A stretch of 64,000 nucleotides of DNA, taken from contig NC_060059.1 of NCBI RefSeq assembly GCF_020283565.1, positions 35,828,338 to 35,892,337 on the forward strand, in the 5' to 3' direction. The translations under genes were made by a program, and so were the position numbers. How positions within the stretch are numbered: the stretch's first letter is position 1; every line of letters begins with the position of its first letter. This document shows positions 1 through 9,571 of this stretch, one piece after another. Origin of the DNA: Trifolium pratense (Eukaryota > Streptophyta > Magnoliopsida > Fabales > Fabaceae). The notes beneath the pieces were generated by a model. The model was not told the origin of the DNA. It searched no databases and saw nothing but the letters and a program-made list of their open reading frames with translations.

Positions 1-830
1 CGTTTTTTTAACCTTTTTTATACAAAACCCCTTTTTTATTTTTCTTTCATACATATTCATTTTTTTATTAAATAAAAATCATTAATTAAAAGCACATCAA
101 TATATAGTCTTATATTATCTACCTTTTATCTATATATAGATGAATTTTCACGTGTTTTATGTTTTCATTGACAATATGGATCATCAAAATAGAGAAACTC
201 AACTTGCGTTACGTTGTTTAAAAGGTTTTAATGCCTTCATCTCTCTTTTATATGTTCTAACTAATCATTCTCGTCTCATTTTATATTTATTGATGTTTTT
301 TTTTGTTATTAAACACATAGCACTATATATTGGATCCAAATCCAATCACTGAGTTAGAGAAGTACGTTAATCATTGTAGGATAAAGTATCAAACTTATTA
401 TGTTGAATTTCATCTTGATGAAGTAAGTTGATGAAAGTACAAAAGCAAGTATTTTCAGTATATCGTATCCACAGGGACTAGTGCGATATTAAATGTTGAT
501 TCACAATATCCATGATTTTAAGTGCGGGTTTTGTATGATTTTTGTTTCGGAACATAAAGAGTGCGAGATATTAAAATGATTAGGATTTCAGAGAAAAGAA
601 ATTGTCGGGATTAGATTCATTACCTCATTAACATGTATCATTCAACCATTAGCATATATATTTCATTCACCAATAATTATTACCACATATCACTCGTCGA
701 ACGTATCCGTGTCCGGATTACGCCGTGAAATCTATTATAAGTATACCTATCATATCATATGATTGTATGTGTTGCAATAAGTCAGTTAATATTGATAAAA
801 ATTTAACACAATTTTATTGTTTTTATTTTA
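1..830. other. AT-rich spacer, no supported gene
   Basis: Low-complexity AT-rich intergenic DNA. Short open frames here, such as the one at 140-352, have no recognisable domain and I do not call them genes. The stretch at about 440-760 looks like degraded repeat sequence, but no ends or target duplication are visible. Confidence 0.4.
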
Positions 831-831
831 G

Positions 832-1476
832 GGCGTCGTCATGTTGCCAAATATGTTTTCATCGGATTTTGGTGAAACCGTGAATCGTTATGCTACACTA
901 AATGATCCAAAAGGAAATCAATTTTATGTTTTAGTTGAAAAAATTAATGGCAATATATATTTAACACATGGATGACATGTGTTGCGTGATTTTTATAATA
1001 TCCAGTTTGGTGCTTGGGTGATTTTGTTATACACTCGGATGAGTCAGTTTGGACTGATTTTGAAGGACATATTTGATTGTCTTATTCATCCACCTAATTA
1101 AGTTCACTCTTCCCATGAAATTTAATCTGGATAAATTTAATGTTCCATCATATTTTCCTGATCATCTGCCAGAATCAACTGACCACCCATCGTTTTCGCA
1201 CAACAGCTCAAATTTTGCGTTAAAATTTCAAAATTAATTGACCGATTATTATGTGAAAACCGAATTTTTGGTGAGATTTTTTGTTGATAATTTTGGTTTT
1301 TTATATATTACTAACTATTTTATTCTTATTTGTAGATGGTAGAATATAATGGTTTTGGTCAATTAGCATTTGATAAAAATACTACTTCTTTGATGTTAGT
1401 TGATGATAACGGTTTGAAAATAGACACGGACGAAATTGGAAATGTGATTTACAAAGAAGTTTTCCATAAAGTTTAA
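832..1476 (+). pseudogene. B3 DNA-binding-domain protein fragment (broken)
   Basis: A splice acceptor (ttttatttta-g) ends at 831. It is followed by a frame from ATG 841 with B3-like text: LPNMFSSDFG, a YATLNDPKGNQF strand and LVEKINGNIYLTHG. An in-frame TGA at 973-975 stands where plant B3 proteins usually have Trp. After it the same frame goes on with HVLRDFYNIQFGAWV, which is also B3-like. A second piece near 1336-1476, after a possible acceptor, encodes an acidic tail ending in VFHKV and a stop. B3 proteins of this (REM-like) type are nuclear DNA-binding proteins. The internal stop and the missing first exon make this a dead fragment. The family call is from motif memory and could be wrong. 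A Helitron-like 3' end lies about 180 bp downstream, so the fragment may have been carried here. Confidence 0.5.
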
Positions 1477-1625
1477 TAGTTAATTTGTAAACTATTTATC
1501 TATATCTATCGTTGTACTAAATATTATTATTTTTATTATCACTATATTTTGAGTTGTTTTTATTTATTATTTTTGAAATTATTATTATTATTTTTTTAAT
1601 AATATCATATATGCCGTTGTACAAA

Positions 1626-1655
1626 ACTCGTGTGATAGCACGGGTCAGTGACTAG
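1626..1655 (+). mobile_element. Helitron-like 3' terminus
   Basis: A GC-rich imperfect hairpin (ctcgtg ... cacggg) is followed about 10 nt later by CTAG and then T. This is the 3' layout of plant Helitrons: hairpin, then CTRR, inserted before T. I cannot locate the 5' TC end, so the extent is unknown. Confidence 0.4.
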
Positions 1656-1669
1656 TTTTTATTTAATAT

Positions 1670-1862
1670 CGTTAATCTTTATGAGACTCAATAACATATC
1701 GAATGAATTTTAATTTTTTAAAATTTTTTTATGGATGATCTATTAAATATAAACTTTCAATCCAACGGTGAATTTTGTAAAATTCGTATTCGTTATAATA
1801 AAATCGATAACTTGTGCACCATGCACCATTTGGTGCACTTGTGGATGTTAGCAAAGCCTATA
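1670..1862. repeat. Dispersed repeat, one arm of a palindromic MITE family
   Basis: The text around 1730-1850 (ataaactttcaatccaacg, then gaattttgtaaaattcgtat) matches the right arm of the palindromic element at 60870-61157. Only one arm is visible, so this is a partial or solo-arm copy. It ends in a short palindrome (gtgcaccatgcaccatttggtgcac region). Confidence 0.5.
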
Positions 1863-2057
1863 ATTCATATAGAGATACGAGGTAATTTTTTGCAATTTAT
1901 ACGGGTTGTCCATTTTTTGTTTCACTTTTACGGTCTTTCTTACTCATGCATTATGTTATATTAATAAATAATAATAAATAATACGTTGCTACTTGACAAA
2001 ATAAATAAATAAATAAATAATATGTTTAAAGGTCTAAATAAAATCTAACCAATAAAT

Positions 2058-2185
2058 GTCCCCATGAGCTTAGCTCAATTGGTTGGGACATCAGCATTTT
2101 ATATGCAGGAGCCAGGGTTCGAACCCTGGACACTCCACTTATCCATCTTTAAAAGGTGGAATTTCAAGCCACTAGGCTACCTGAC

Positions 2186-2213
<28 letters not shown>
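2058..2213 (+). mobile_element. tRNA-derived SINE (Au-like) with poly-A tail
   Basis: The 5' part is tRNA-like, with an A box (gagcttagctcaattggttggg) and a B box (gggttcgaaccctgg). A conserved non-tRNA tail follows (gtggaatttcaagccactaggctacctgacc) and a run of more than 30 A. The 17-bp direct repeat aaatctaaccaataaat lies at 2041-2057 and 2214-2230, a clear target-site duplication. The tail resembles the Au SINE family of angiosperms (from memory). The near-perfect duplication suggests a fairly recent insertion. It is not a functional tRNA gene. Confidence 0.9.
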
Positions 2214-2219
<6 letters not shown>

Positions 2220-2435
2220 AACCAATAAATAAGATGTTTAAAGGTCTAAATAAAAATCACACTCTATTAATACTAAATAATATGTTTGAAGGTCTAAATA
2301 AAAGTCTCACAAGCATTCTAACAAAAAATATTGTATTTTTAAGATCTACAACCTCCCTATAAATTTTTTTGTCAAATAGAAGAAGAAAAAAAAACTTCCA
2401 TAGACATTTATTTATTTTATGAACGAAAAATTCTA

Positions 2436-2660
2436 CTCCCTTCGGACACAAATATAAGCAAAAAAACACTTCAAATTTTGGTCACTATTATAAGTAAAAG
2501 TTAACTATTTTTAAACTATAATTAATATTACTATTCCTAATATACCCTTATTTAATTTGATTTTTTTTAGGCATTTATTTCACTTTTACACTTTTCAAAA
2601 TTGGTAATATAATAAACTTAACTCATGTTTTTTTTTGCTTATATTTGTGTTCGGATGAAG
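2436..2660. mobile_element. Mariner/Stowaway-type MITE, TA target duplication
   Basis: The ends are inverted repeats: ctcccttcggacacaaatat on the left and its near reverse complement (atatttgtgttcggatgaag) on the right. TA flanks both sides. There is no coding capacity and the interior is AT-rich, as in Stowaway-like MITEs. Confidence 0.75.
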
Positions 2661-3308
2661 TAAATTTGAAACTTTTTTTTTGTACAAAATTGAATAAGCT
2701 ATTAAATATAAGAATAATTGAATGAACTTATATATTATATTGTCTAATTAACTACCAAAAAAAATCAAAATTTTTATTAATAACATATAATTATTTCTGA
2801 TATATTTATGATGGATGGAGCATCCAAATTTTTATACACTGAATGAAAGTTTTCTAGGTTATAGTAGTGGCTTGAGTAAAAAATAAGAGGTTATAGTAGT
2901 GGCTAGACACTATTAGAGAAATGGAGAATCTAGGATTTGAAGTTCAGTCCTTCTAATAATGTCAAAATTTACCAACTGAGCTATATTTATATACCATGGG
3001 GATGAAACTTTTATAAGTATATGAATGAATGTTTAATATATATTGCTTATAAGATTTAAAAATAAAATTTCAAGATTTGATCATTGGCCAGGGTGTATAG
3101 AAATTAATATAGACGTTCAGTTTTTTTTCTCATAGGAACTGGAAGATTAACACACACAAAAATATTATATACACTTTAAAAAATAAGGTAACCAAATATA
3201 CATTTAAATTTATTATTAAAAAAAAATACATTTTAATCTAATTATTACTAGAATACTATAAAAAATTGATATCATAATATAAAATAATTTATATTTTTAA
3301 GTAAAAAC

Positions 3309-3341
3309 CAACCCGTACATTGCACGGGTAATTTATTCTAG
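3309..3341 (+). mobile_element. Helitron-like 3' terminus
   Basis: A near-perfect hairpin (acccgtacattgcacgggt) is followed 10 nt later by CTAG and T, the typical Helitron 3' end. The 5' end was not located. Confidence 0.5.
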
Positions 3342-3395
3342 TTTAATAAATAATTTAGATTTTATTACTAAAGTAGAAAGTAGAACTGATTATAA

Positions 3396-3723
3396 GACCA
3401 TCTCCAATGGTGGTACTTATATTTTTAAGTACTAGTACCTAATAGGTACTCTCATTGGAGCAAAAACAAAATTGTACCTAATAGGTACTAGTTCTACAAT
3501 AAGACATAGTACCTAAATAATTTTTGTGGGACCCATTTAAAATGATGTTGAGTTATTGGATAGATGTGCTACTAGTGGGACCAATTTAGAACTTTTGAAG
3601 AGGTTTTGGGTTGGAGAGAATAAGTACTTATTATGTATTATTATTAAAAAATTATAAATGAATGATGTGTACATGTGGGGCCACTTAAGTACTTAAAAAT
3701 GAGTAGCTCCATTGTGAATGCTC
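3396..3723. mobile_element. PIF/Harbinger-type MITE, TAA target duplication
   Basis: The terminal inverted repeats are gaccatctccaatgg on the left and gagcattcacaatgg (read inward from the right). TAA flanks both ends (3393-3395 and 3724-3726). The interior has paired tracts (agtacctaataggtact). A related copy starts at 7283 and is interrupted by other elements. Confidence 0.7.
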
Positions 3724-3726
3724 TAA

Positions 3727-4829
3727 GTTTTTATTATCTATATTTAGTTTATTATCTATTAGTATTACTCTAAGACACTATAATAATAAGGTAACCAAAA
3801 TCAATAAAAATGTTTAATTTTATTTATCTTAGTTTATCTTTCTTTTAGCTTTCTTTATATTTTCCTTAAAATAGTTGCTGCAGAAAAAAGGCATTAGGGA
3901 TGTTTGTGATTTGTGAATAATGGATGACTTTTTAAGCAGAATCTCTTCATTTTTTTTTTCCCTCATATTCCTAAATTTTTTTAATTCTCACAATTCACAT
4001 TTTCCTTCTTTTCCTCTTCTCTCCACATAAATCAATAGTTAAAAAAAAATTACCTAAATTAACATTCTCTCCTTTTTGAGGGAATAATCAACACTTAGCC
4101 ATTGGATTAAATGCATCATTCATTTTCTGACTTTTTAAAACTCTCTCTCTCTCTCTTGTATGAGTACTCTCTTTCTCTCACATCTTAACCGTACATTTTA
4201 GTATCATTTATTTTTTATCTTCCTCTTTTCGTAAAATACTCTAAAATACATATTGAAGTTGTAGGCTATGTATTTCCCTCCCTGAAGTTACTTAATCTCA
4301 TTTAGAACATTTATGGATTTTAATCGTCTCTAGTTCATTCTCTCATGTTGTCTATGATACACTAACCTCATCATTCATCTTCTTTTTTTTTTCTAGACTG
4401 TATTTTTTCTTTGTAGTATATCAACTTTGAATTATGAAAATGAGAAATGATCCATTGTCACATTTGATAGGGTGGTGTACTGCTAGCATTTGAACTCGTA
4501 GTTTTTCACTTCTTAATAATTAGAAGACAGCCGATTAAGGTTTAAGACTACCAAAACCCTCGTTTTAGGCATCCAAAAAAGTCCTTAGTTAAGCAAAAAG
4601 ATCAATATGCAGACCAAAAAGATATCATATACTACAATAAATTATGTGGTCACTTACTTAACAATTATTGGGCATACCTGACATTAACATGAATACTTAT
4701 AAAATTTGTAAAATTTAAAAAATATAAAATTATTTACTATTGAAGTGCATGCAGATTAACATTAACATGAATACTTATAAGACATCAACCTTGGCACACC
4801 TGACATTTTTCTAATTAATGTACCTTATC
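3727..4829. other. Intergenic spacer downstream of receptor kinase A
   Basis: AT-rich with a short CT microsatellite near 4140-4157. No coding region, RNA gene or element ends were recognised. The part next to 4830 is the probable 3' UTR and terminator of the minus-strand kinase gene. Confidence 0.4.
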
Positions 4830-6809
4830 TCATTCATGTATAGCTTCCAACTCTAAGGTTGAAAATTTTGTTTGGGTTTCAACAACTCTAGAAATTGTTG
4901 AGTTAAAAGGGTTTGGTGGCACAATCAACTTCTCTTCTTCTAGAGCCTCTAACATTTGCAGCACAACTTTTATAGATGGACGATTTATCGGGTGCCATTG
5001 AATGCACCATAGTCCTACAATTGCAAGTTTCTTTAAAATTTTATCATCTTCTTCTCCTTCAATAGTCATTTGCATATCTTGTCCTTCAAGTAGATTATGA
5101 ATCCATTCGGGATACAAAATTTGAAAATTTTCTTCAGATAGTTGACCGATATTCTTTCTTCCTCCAATCATTTCAAGTAGTAACATCCCGTAACTATATA
5201 TGTCAGCTTTATACGATACATTTCCAAAGTTTCTCGAAAATACTTCAGGTGCAATGTAACCCAAAGTCCCTCTAGCAGCAGTTACTGACACTACACTTTG
5301 ATTTTTAGGACACAATTTAGCCAAACCAAAATCTGTAATTTTTGGAACAAACTTGTCGTCTAATAATACATTATGGGGATTAATATCGAAGTGAAGAATT
5401 CGTTGATCACAACTCATATGAAGATACTCAATACCTTTGGCTATGCCGAGAGCAATTTGTTGTAGCTTCTCCCAACCGAGAAAGCGATCAATGTCATCAG
5501 GTTTGGTTATGAAGTTTTGTAATGAACCATTCGGAAAGAAATTATAAACAAGAGCACGATAGCATCCATCAGCACAAAATCCAACCAAGCGAACCACATT
5601 GATGTGATGAACTTTTCCCATTGCTTTCACTTCGTTAATGAACTCTTTTCCATCGCCCTCTGCGTTGTTTAGCATCTTCACAGCCACAAGTATTTCATTA
5701 GATAATTTACCTTTGAAAACTGCTCCATGAGCTCCTTCACCTAACTTTTCCCTAAAACTATTTGTAATCCTTTTTATATCAGTATATGAGAATCTCGCAG
5801 GGTTGAGCGTCCTATAATCCTCTAAGAACTTTTCAATTCTAGTCTCATCTTCACCTTTCAGTTTAAAATAGGTATAGAAATGCAAACATGCTGTAAGAAT
5901 CAATGTCACCAAAACTAAACCCACGAACCCAACTGCACAAAACAACACTACATTTAGTTTACATTTTTTCTTCATCTCTCTATGATCAATAATCAATAGT
6001 ATTTTTACAACTTTCCGTGAAACTTATTTTTAGAAAAAAACACAAAAAGTCGTATTTCAAATTATTATTTTTACTTAAAATTTTGAATGGAGAGAGTTAC
6101 CTGTGACATATAGAAGTATCTTCTTAGTTGGTTTGTGATGACGATCAAAACATTCTATCTCACCATCTTCAGTTCCGTTGTTTTTAAGTTTACACATCTT
6201 ACCTTCTTTTTCACACTTGCTACAATTGGGTTTTGACCATGTCAAAACCAACAGATTATTATTTACCCCCCAGTATAACGCTGAAGAAGTAAAATCTGAA
6301 GTTTTAGTGCAGTCAATTGGGTCCAAAACAGAATTTAAGAGTGTATCACTAGAATCAACAACAATAACCGGGCAGAGTGATGAACTACAATGGAGGATGG
6401 TGAGGTTATACTTATACCTGACTCCGGGACTCTCATAGAATGGAAAAGGAGAAATTGGTGATCGAAGGAGCTTTAGAAACTGTCTAGGAAGACAATTTTC
6501 AGGGTCAGTTAAGTATAGAAGGTTGTGTGGATAAATTATTTTCATGACTTCGAGTATAATTGGACCAGAATGTGAAGGGAGTTCAATTTGAGTTTTGTTT
6601 GTGTCTGAACAAGTAAGATCAAAGCCATTATAACCGCAACTTTGTTCGGTTTCTTTGTCTTTAAGTCGGAAGGGAAATCGGATTGGTGGACCATCAGGTC
6701 CACATCTGAAATCCCTTCCGCTACAGCCATTAACTAGCCATATCCCTGTGTTGAAATTGGAAACCAAGATGAGAATCGTGACCACCAAAATATTGGAACA
6801 GGTTACCAT
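4830..6809 (-). CDS. LRK10-like receptor kinase A (GUB_WAK ectodomain, TM, Ser/Thr kinase)
   Basis: Two exons, 6101-6809 and 4830-5932, give about 603 residues. The 168-bp intron runs from donor ag|GTAACT to acceptor TTTTGTGCAG, and the phase-1 junction keeps the frame. Exon 1 has a signal peptide (about residues 1-28) and a wall-associated GUB_WAK_bind domain with paired Cys (RCGPDGPPIRFPF, CGYNGFDLTC). Exon 2 begins with the membrane segment VGFVGLVLVTLILT. The kinase follows: P-loop GEGAHGAVFKG, lysine in VAVKML, catalytic loop HFDINPHNVLLD, DFGLAK and GTLGYIAPE. The usual HRD Arg is Phe, so it is a non-RD kinase, common in immune receptors. It is expected at the plasma membrane; the ligand is unknown. 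No break is seen. Gene D is a paralog and ectodomain gene B is its divergent neighbour. Confidence 0.9.
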
Positions 6810-7282
6810 TTTAGTAGCTAGTGTTATTGATTGATAATCAAACGCGCTAATTTTTTTTAATTACTATGCCTTGAGAATTGAATACAAAAAATTAGATGAG
6901 ATAATTTATGAATGATGATAGCATTAGAGAGATAATAGTTTGGATAACATATGTTTGGAGGAGAACGTACAAGAATTAATCGGTATCCAATTTCCGGTGG
7001 AAAAGAATAGTACTTATCTCATTTTGTTGAATTATTTATTCATGACGTGAACCATACGGTTTTAAAAGTCTACCAGTTCAAGGTCCACCTGTTCACACTG
7101 CTGCAGCGGAAAGAAACTATCAACATTTGATATATGTTGGGGCTCAACTAAATTCTCCACGGATCTGGATAGTCTCTAGCTCATCCTCTCATGATATTTG
7201 TGTTGTCACCATCTCAACCGTCTATTTATATATTTTCTCTCTTTAAAATCGTTTCTTTTATTATCAGTTATTGGAACCCTTA
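6810..7282. other. Upstream region of receptor kinase A
   Basis: AT-rich DNA between the start codon of receptor kinase A and the interrupted MITE at 7283. It presumably holds the minus-strand promoter, but no convincing TATA position could be fixed. Nothing else was recognised. Confidence 0.35.
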
Positions 7283-7430
7283 GAGCATTCACAATGGAGC
7301 TCCCCATTTTTTGGTACTTAATAGGGTTCAACGTATACACATCACTCATTTATAATTTTGTAATAGTAGTACCTAATAAGTATTTAATCCCTCCAACCCA
7401 ACAATTCTTAAAAAGTTTTAAATAGGTCCC
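7283..7430. mobile_element. Left part of a PIF/Harbinger-type MITE, interrupted by the Sirevirus
   Basis: The end gagcattcacaatggagct, preceded by TTA, matches the right end of the MITE at 3396-3723. The similarity continues through tacctaataagtatttaatc and ctccaacccaaca up to 7430, where the Sirevirus begins. The other half resumes after the second Sirevirus LTR (19457-19470) and after a hAT-like insert (20191-about 20235). Confidence 0.65.
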
Positions 7431-8522
7431 TGAAGGTGTGAAAACACAAGAAGAGGGGGTTGAATTGTGTTTTAGTCAAGTTTAAAACTTTTTCAAGTTC
7501 TTAACTTAACTACAACGGCAGCGGATAAATAACACAAAAAACAAGTTAAGAGAGAGAGAGAGATCACACAAGCAATTTATACTGGTTCCTCTTACAAAAC
7601 GAGAGTAGTCCAGTCCCCTTGCACTTCCAAGGGATTTCACTATAATCACACAAGATTACACCTGCTCAAGCACACAAGCAAGAGACTTCTCAACAATGCT
7701 CAAGCACACAAGCTTAAGACTTCACACTTAAGCACACAAGCTTAAGTTTCCTCAAGTAATAGTAAAGTATATGAAAATATACAAAATGCTCTTAGATGAA
7801 CCTAAAGAGAGCAAATACAAATAGTACAGAGTATTTGACTAAAGTGCAAAAACACTTGATAAGAGGTTCAGAGCTTGTATACACAGAATTCAGAGTTTGT
7901 TCAGCGCACGTTAATTCCTTAATAATTGTTGTTAATAATGCAGCTGATCCTTCTAGTATATATACCACCAGAAAAGAGTCGTTGCAAAAAGAACCGTTGG
8001 AGTTAATAATCTTTTGTCTTCAAGCAGTCTGTCTTGATGCAGTTTGTTTGTATCTAAACTGAGTAAGAGTTTCAGATACTTTGACTACTGCAGAGTGGAC
8101 TTTCCTTATTCAGCTAACAAGTCTGAAGACCCACGTTCTCAAGTTAGGACAGACAAAACGAGAGTAGCTGAACTGATCAGGCTTGAAAGGTCCTTTTCTT
8201 CATTGGTAGAAGAGTTGACTTGCAAAGGGAATCTTCACAGATATCAAAAAGATCTTCAGAGGTTGATGAGACTTTAGTCACTCAAGAAGTTCTGAAGACT
8301 TCATCCTCTGAAGGTTGTAACTTTTGAAGTCCAACATCTTCTGAGCGCTTGTGAACTTCTGAATTCACATCCTCTGAGCTTTACTCAGAGCTTATCTGAT
8401 GCTTATATCTGCGCACTTAAAATAAATTTTTAGTCCTTCCAATTGTTTATTAATACTTTGTTATCATCAAAACCTTTATAGATTTTAGGGGCAAACATTT
8501 TTAAATCAATTTTGTTCCAACA
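7431..8522 (-). repeat. 3' LTR of Sirevirus 1
   Basis: TG...CA-bounded, 1092 bp, almost identical to 18365-19456. It holds (minus strand) a TATA-like box in ggtatatatactag and repeats of a palindromic motif built on cttaagcttgtgtgcttaag. Open frames inside are not genes. Confidence 0.95.
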
Positions 8523-8538
8523 ATCTCCCCCTTTTTGA
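8523..8538 (-). promoter_or_regulatory. Polypurine tract of Sirevirus 1
   Basis: On the minus strand AAAAAGGGGGAGAT directly abuts the 3' LTR, as expected for the plus-strand primer of reverse transcription. A related purine tract with a shared aggggg-agagcttgcaaacc context lies near 8740-8770, and a degenerate one near 8610-8635. Confidence 0.85.
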
Positions 8539-8953
8539 TGATGACAAACATAAGTATTAATTGACAATTGTTGTTAAATTAACTTATCATGTTTCTCTTA
8601 GGTTTGTGAGGTTTGCAAGCTCCTCCTAAGATTGATACTCCTTAAAGCCAAGGCTTTAAGTTTTATCCATGATATTTTAATTTAGTATAAGATTAAGATA
8701 ATTTGAAATAAAACAAATTTCATATCTTTCTTCAGAGTGAGAGGTTTGCAAGCTCTCCCCCTAAGTCTCATAAGGCTAAGTTAAAATTGCACTCTTAACT
8801 TATCCTTATTTATGAAATTTATTTCAGTTTCAACTAACTTAGTCTCCGCATTGAAATACGTAAAACAACTTAAAAGTAACAACTTATAACTTAACGGATA
8901 ATAGCGAGATAAAAGGCGTGGTTTCAGTTTTGAAACTTATCACTTATCAATTA

Positions 8954-9307
8954 ATGCGTAAAACTAAGAATAAACGAGTAAAGCAAGAGAGATTAGGAAG
9001 AATGAGAAGGTTTAGTTCACGCATTGCAGAGTTTCGGAGAAAGAAAGAAGACGAAAAACGCGAAGAAGATGAGAAAAATAAAGAAGACAACAAGAAACCA
9101 CAAGAAGCTGAGATTATAATTATCTCATCAGATTCTGAAGCTGAAGAGAATGAAGATGATGCTGACTATGTGGAGTTCTTGGCTAGCTATGTTCCAGAAG
9201 AAGAACAAGAAGAAGAAGAAGAACAGAACCCAGATCCCATAGAAATTTCATCAGAGGATGCTGAGGAGAAATCTGAGATTTCTTCTGAGTATTATCCATC
9301 TGATTAG
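8954..9307 (+). CDS. Antisense acidic ORF of Sirevirus 1 (5' truncated)
   Basis: A 117-residue frame from ATG 8954, opposite in strand to gag-pol, between the env-like ORF and the 3' LTR. The N-terminal half is Lys/Arg/Glu-rich; the C-terminal half is very acidic with an EIIIISSDSEAEE stretch and a DPIEISSEDAEE stretch. Sirevirus 2 has the homolog at 47496-47861. Differences over the last ~66 codons are almost all synonymous (about nine against one Tyr/Phe change, counted by eye) plus an in-frame change in a Glu run. Relative to copy 2 this copy has lost about 130 bp holding the original start codon and promoter candidate, so its present start is makeshift. The function is unknown. Antisense extra ORFs are known in some plant LTR elements. 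Confidence 0.65.
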   Translation: MRKTKNKRVKQERLGRMRRFSSRIAEFRRKKEDEKREEDEKNKEDNKKPQEAEIIIISSDSEAEENEDDADYVEFLASYVPEEEQEEEEEQNPDPIEISSEDAEEKSEISSEYYPSD

Positions 9308-9571
9308 GATTAGGTTGTCTTTTTCTTTTTCTTTTTACCAATGTACTCTACATGGTTAGATCATTAATAAAAATTTTCGTTTTAAAAGCATCTTGTGTTC
9401 TTATGGTCTTATTTATCAAAGAAAGTGTGCACAAACAAAAATAATAACAAATCACATAACTAAGTGAAAATCCAAAAAGAAATTGTTTAGACAAAAAATA
9501 TGAATAACAAGTTCAGAAAAAAATAATCAAGCAAAACATAAACAAAACATAAAGAAAATGTGCATAGAATC

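Noticed and set aside
2058..2140. Functional tRNA gene
   Set aside because: A and B boxes are present, but the sequence continues into a conserved SINE tail and poly-A with a 17-bp target duplication; it is a SINE.
6178..6730. ORFs overlapping receptor kinase A exon 1
   Set aside because: Alternative-frame shadows of a well-supported GUB_WAK exon.
7668..7750. CRISPR-like array (repeated cacacaagcttaag)
   Set aside because: The units are adjacent palindromic LTR repeats without unique spacers, in a plant genome; not a CRISPR.
7796..8277. Two small ORFs inside the Sirevirus 1 LTR
   Set aside because: They recur unchanged at 18730-19211 because the LTR is repeated, and have no domain or codon-level constraint that I can see.
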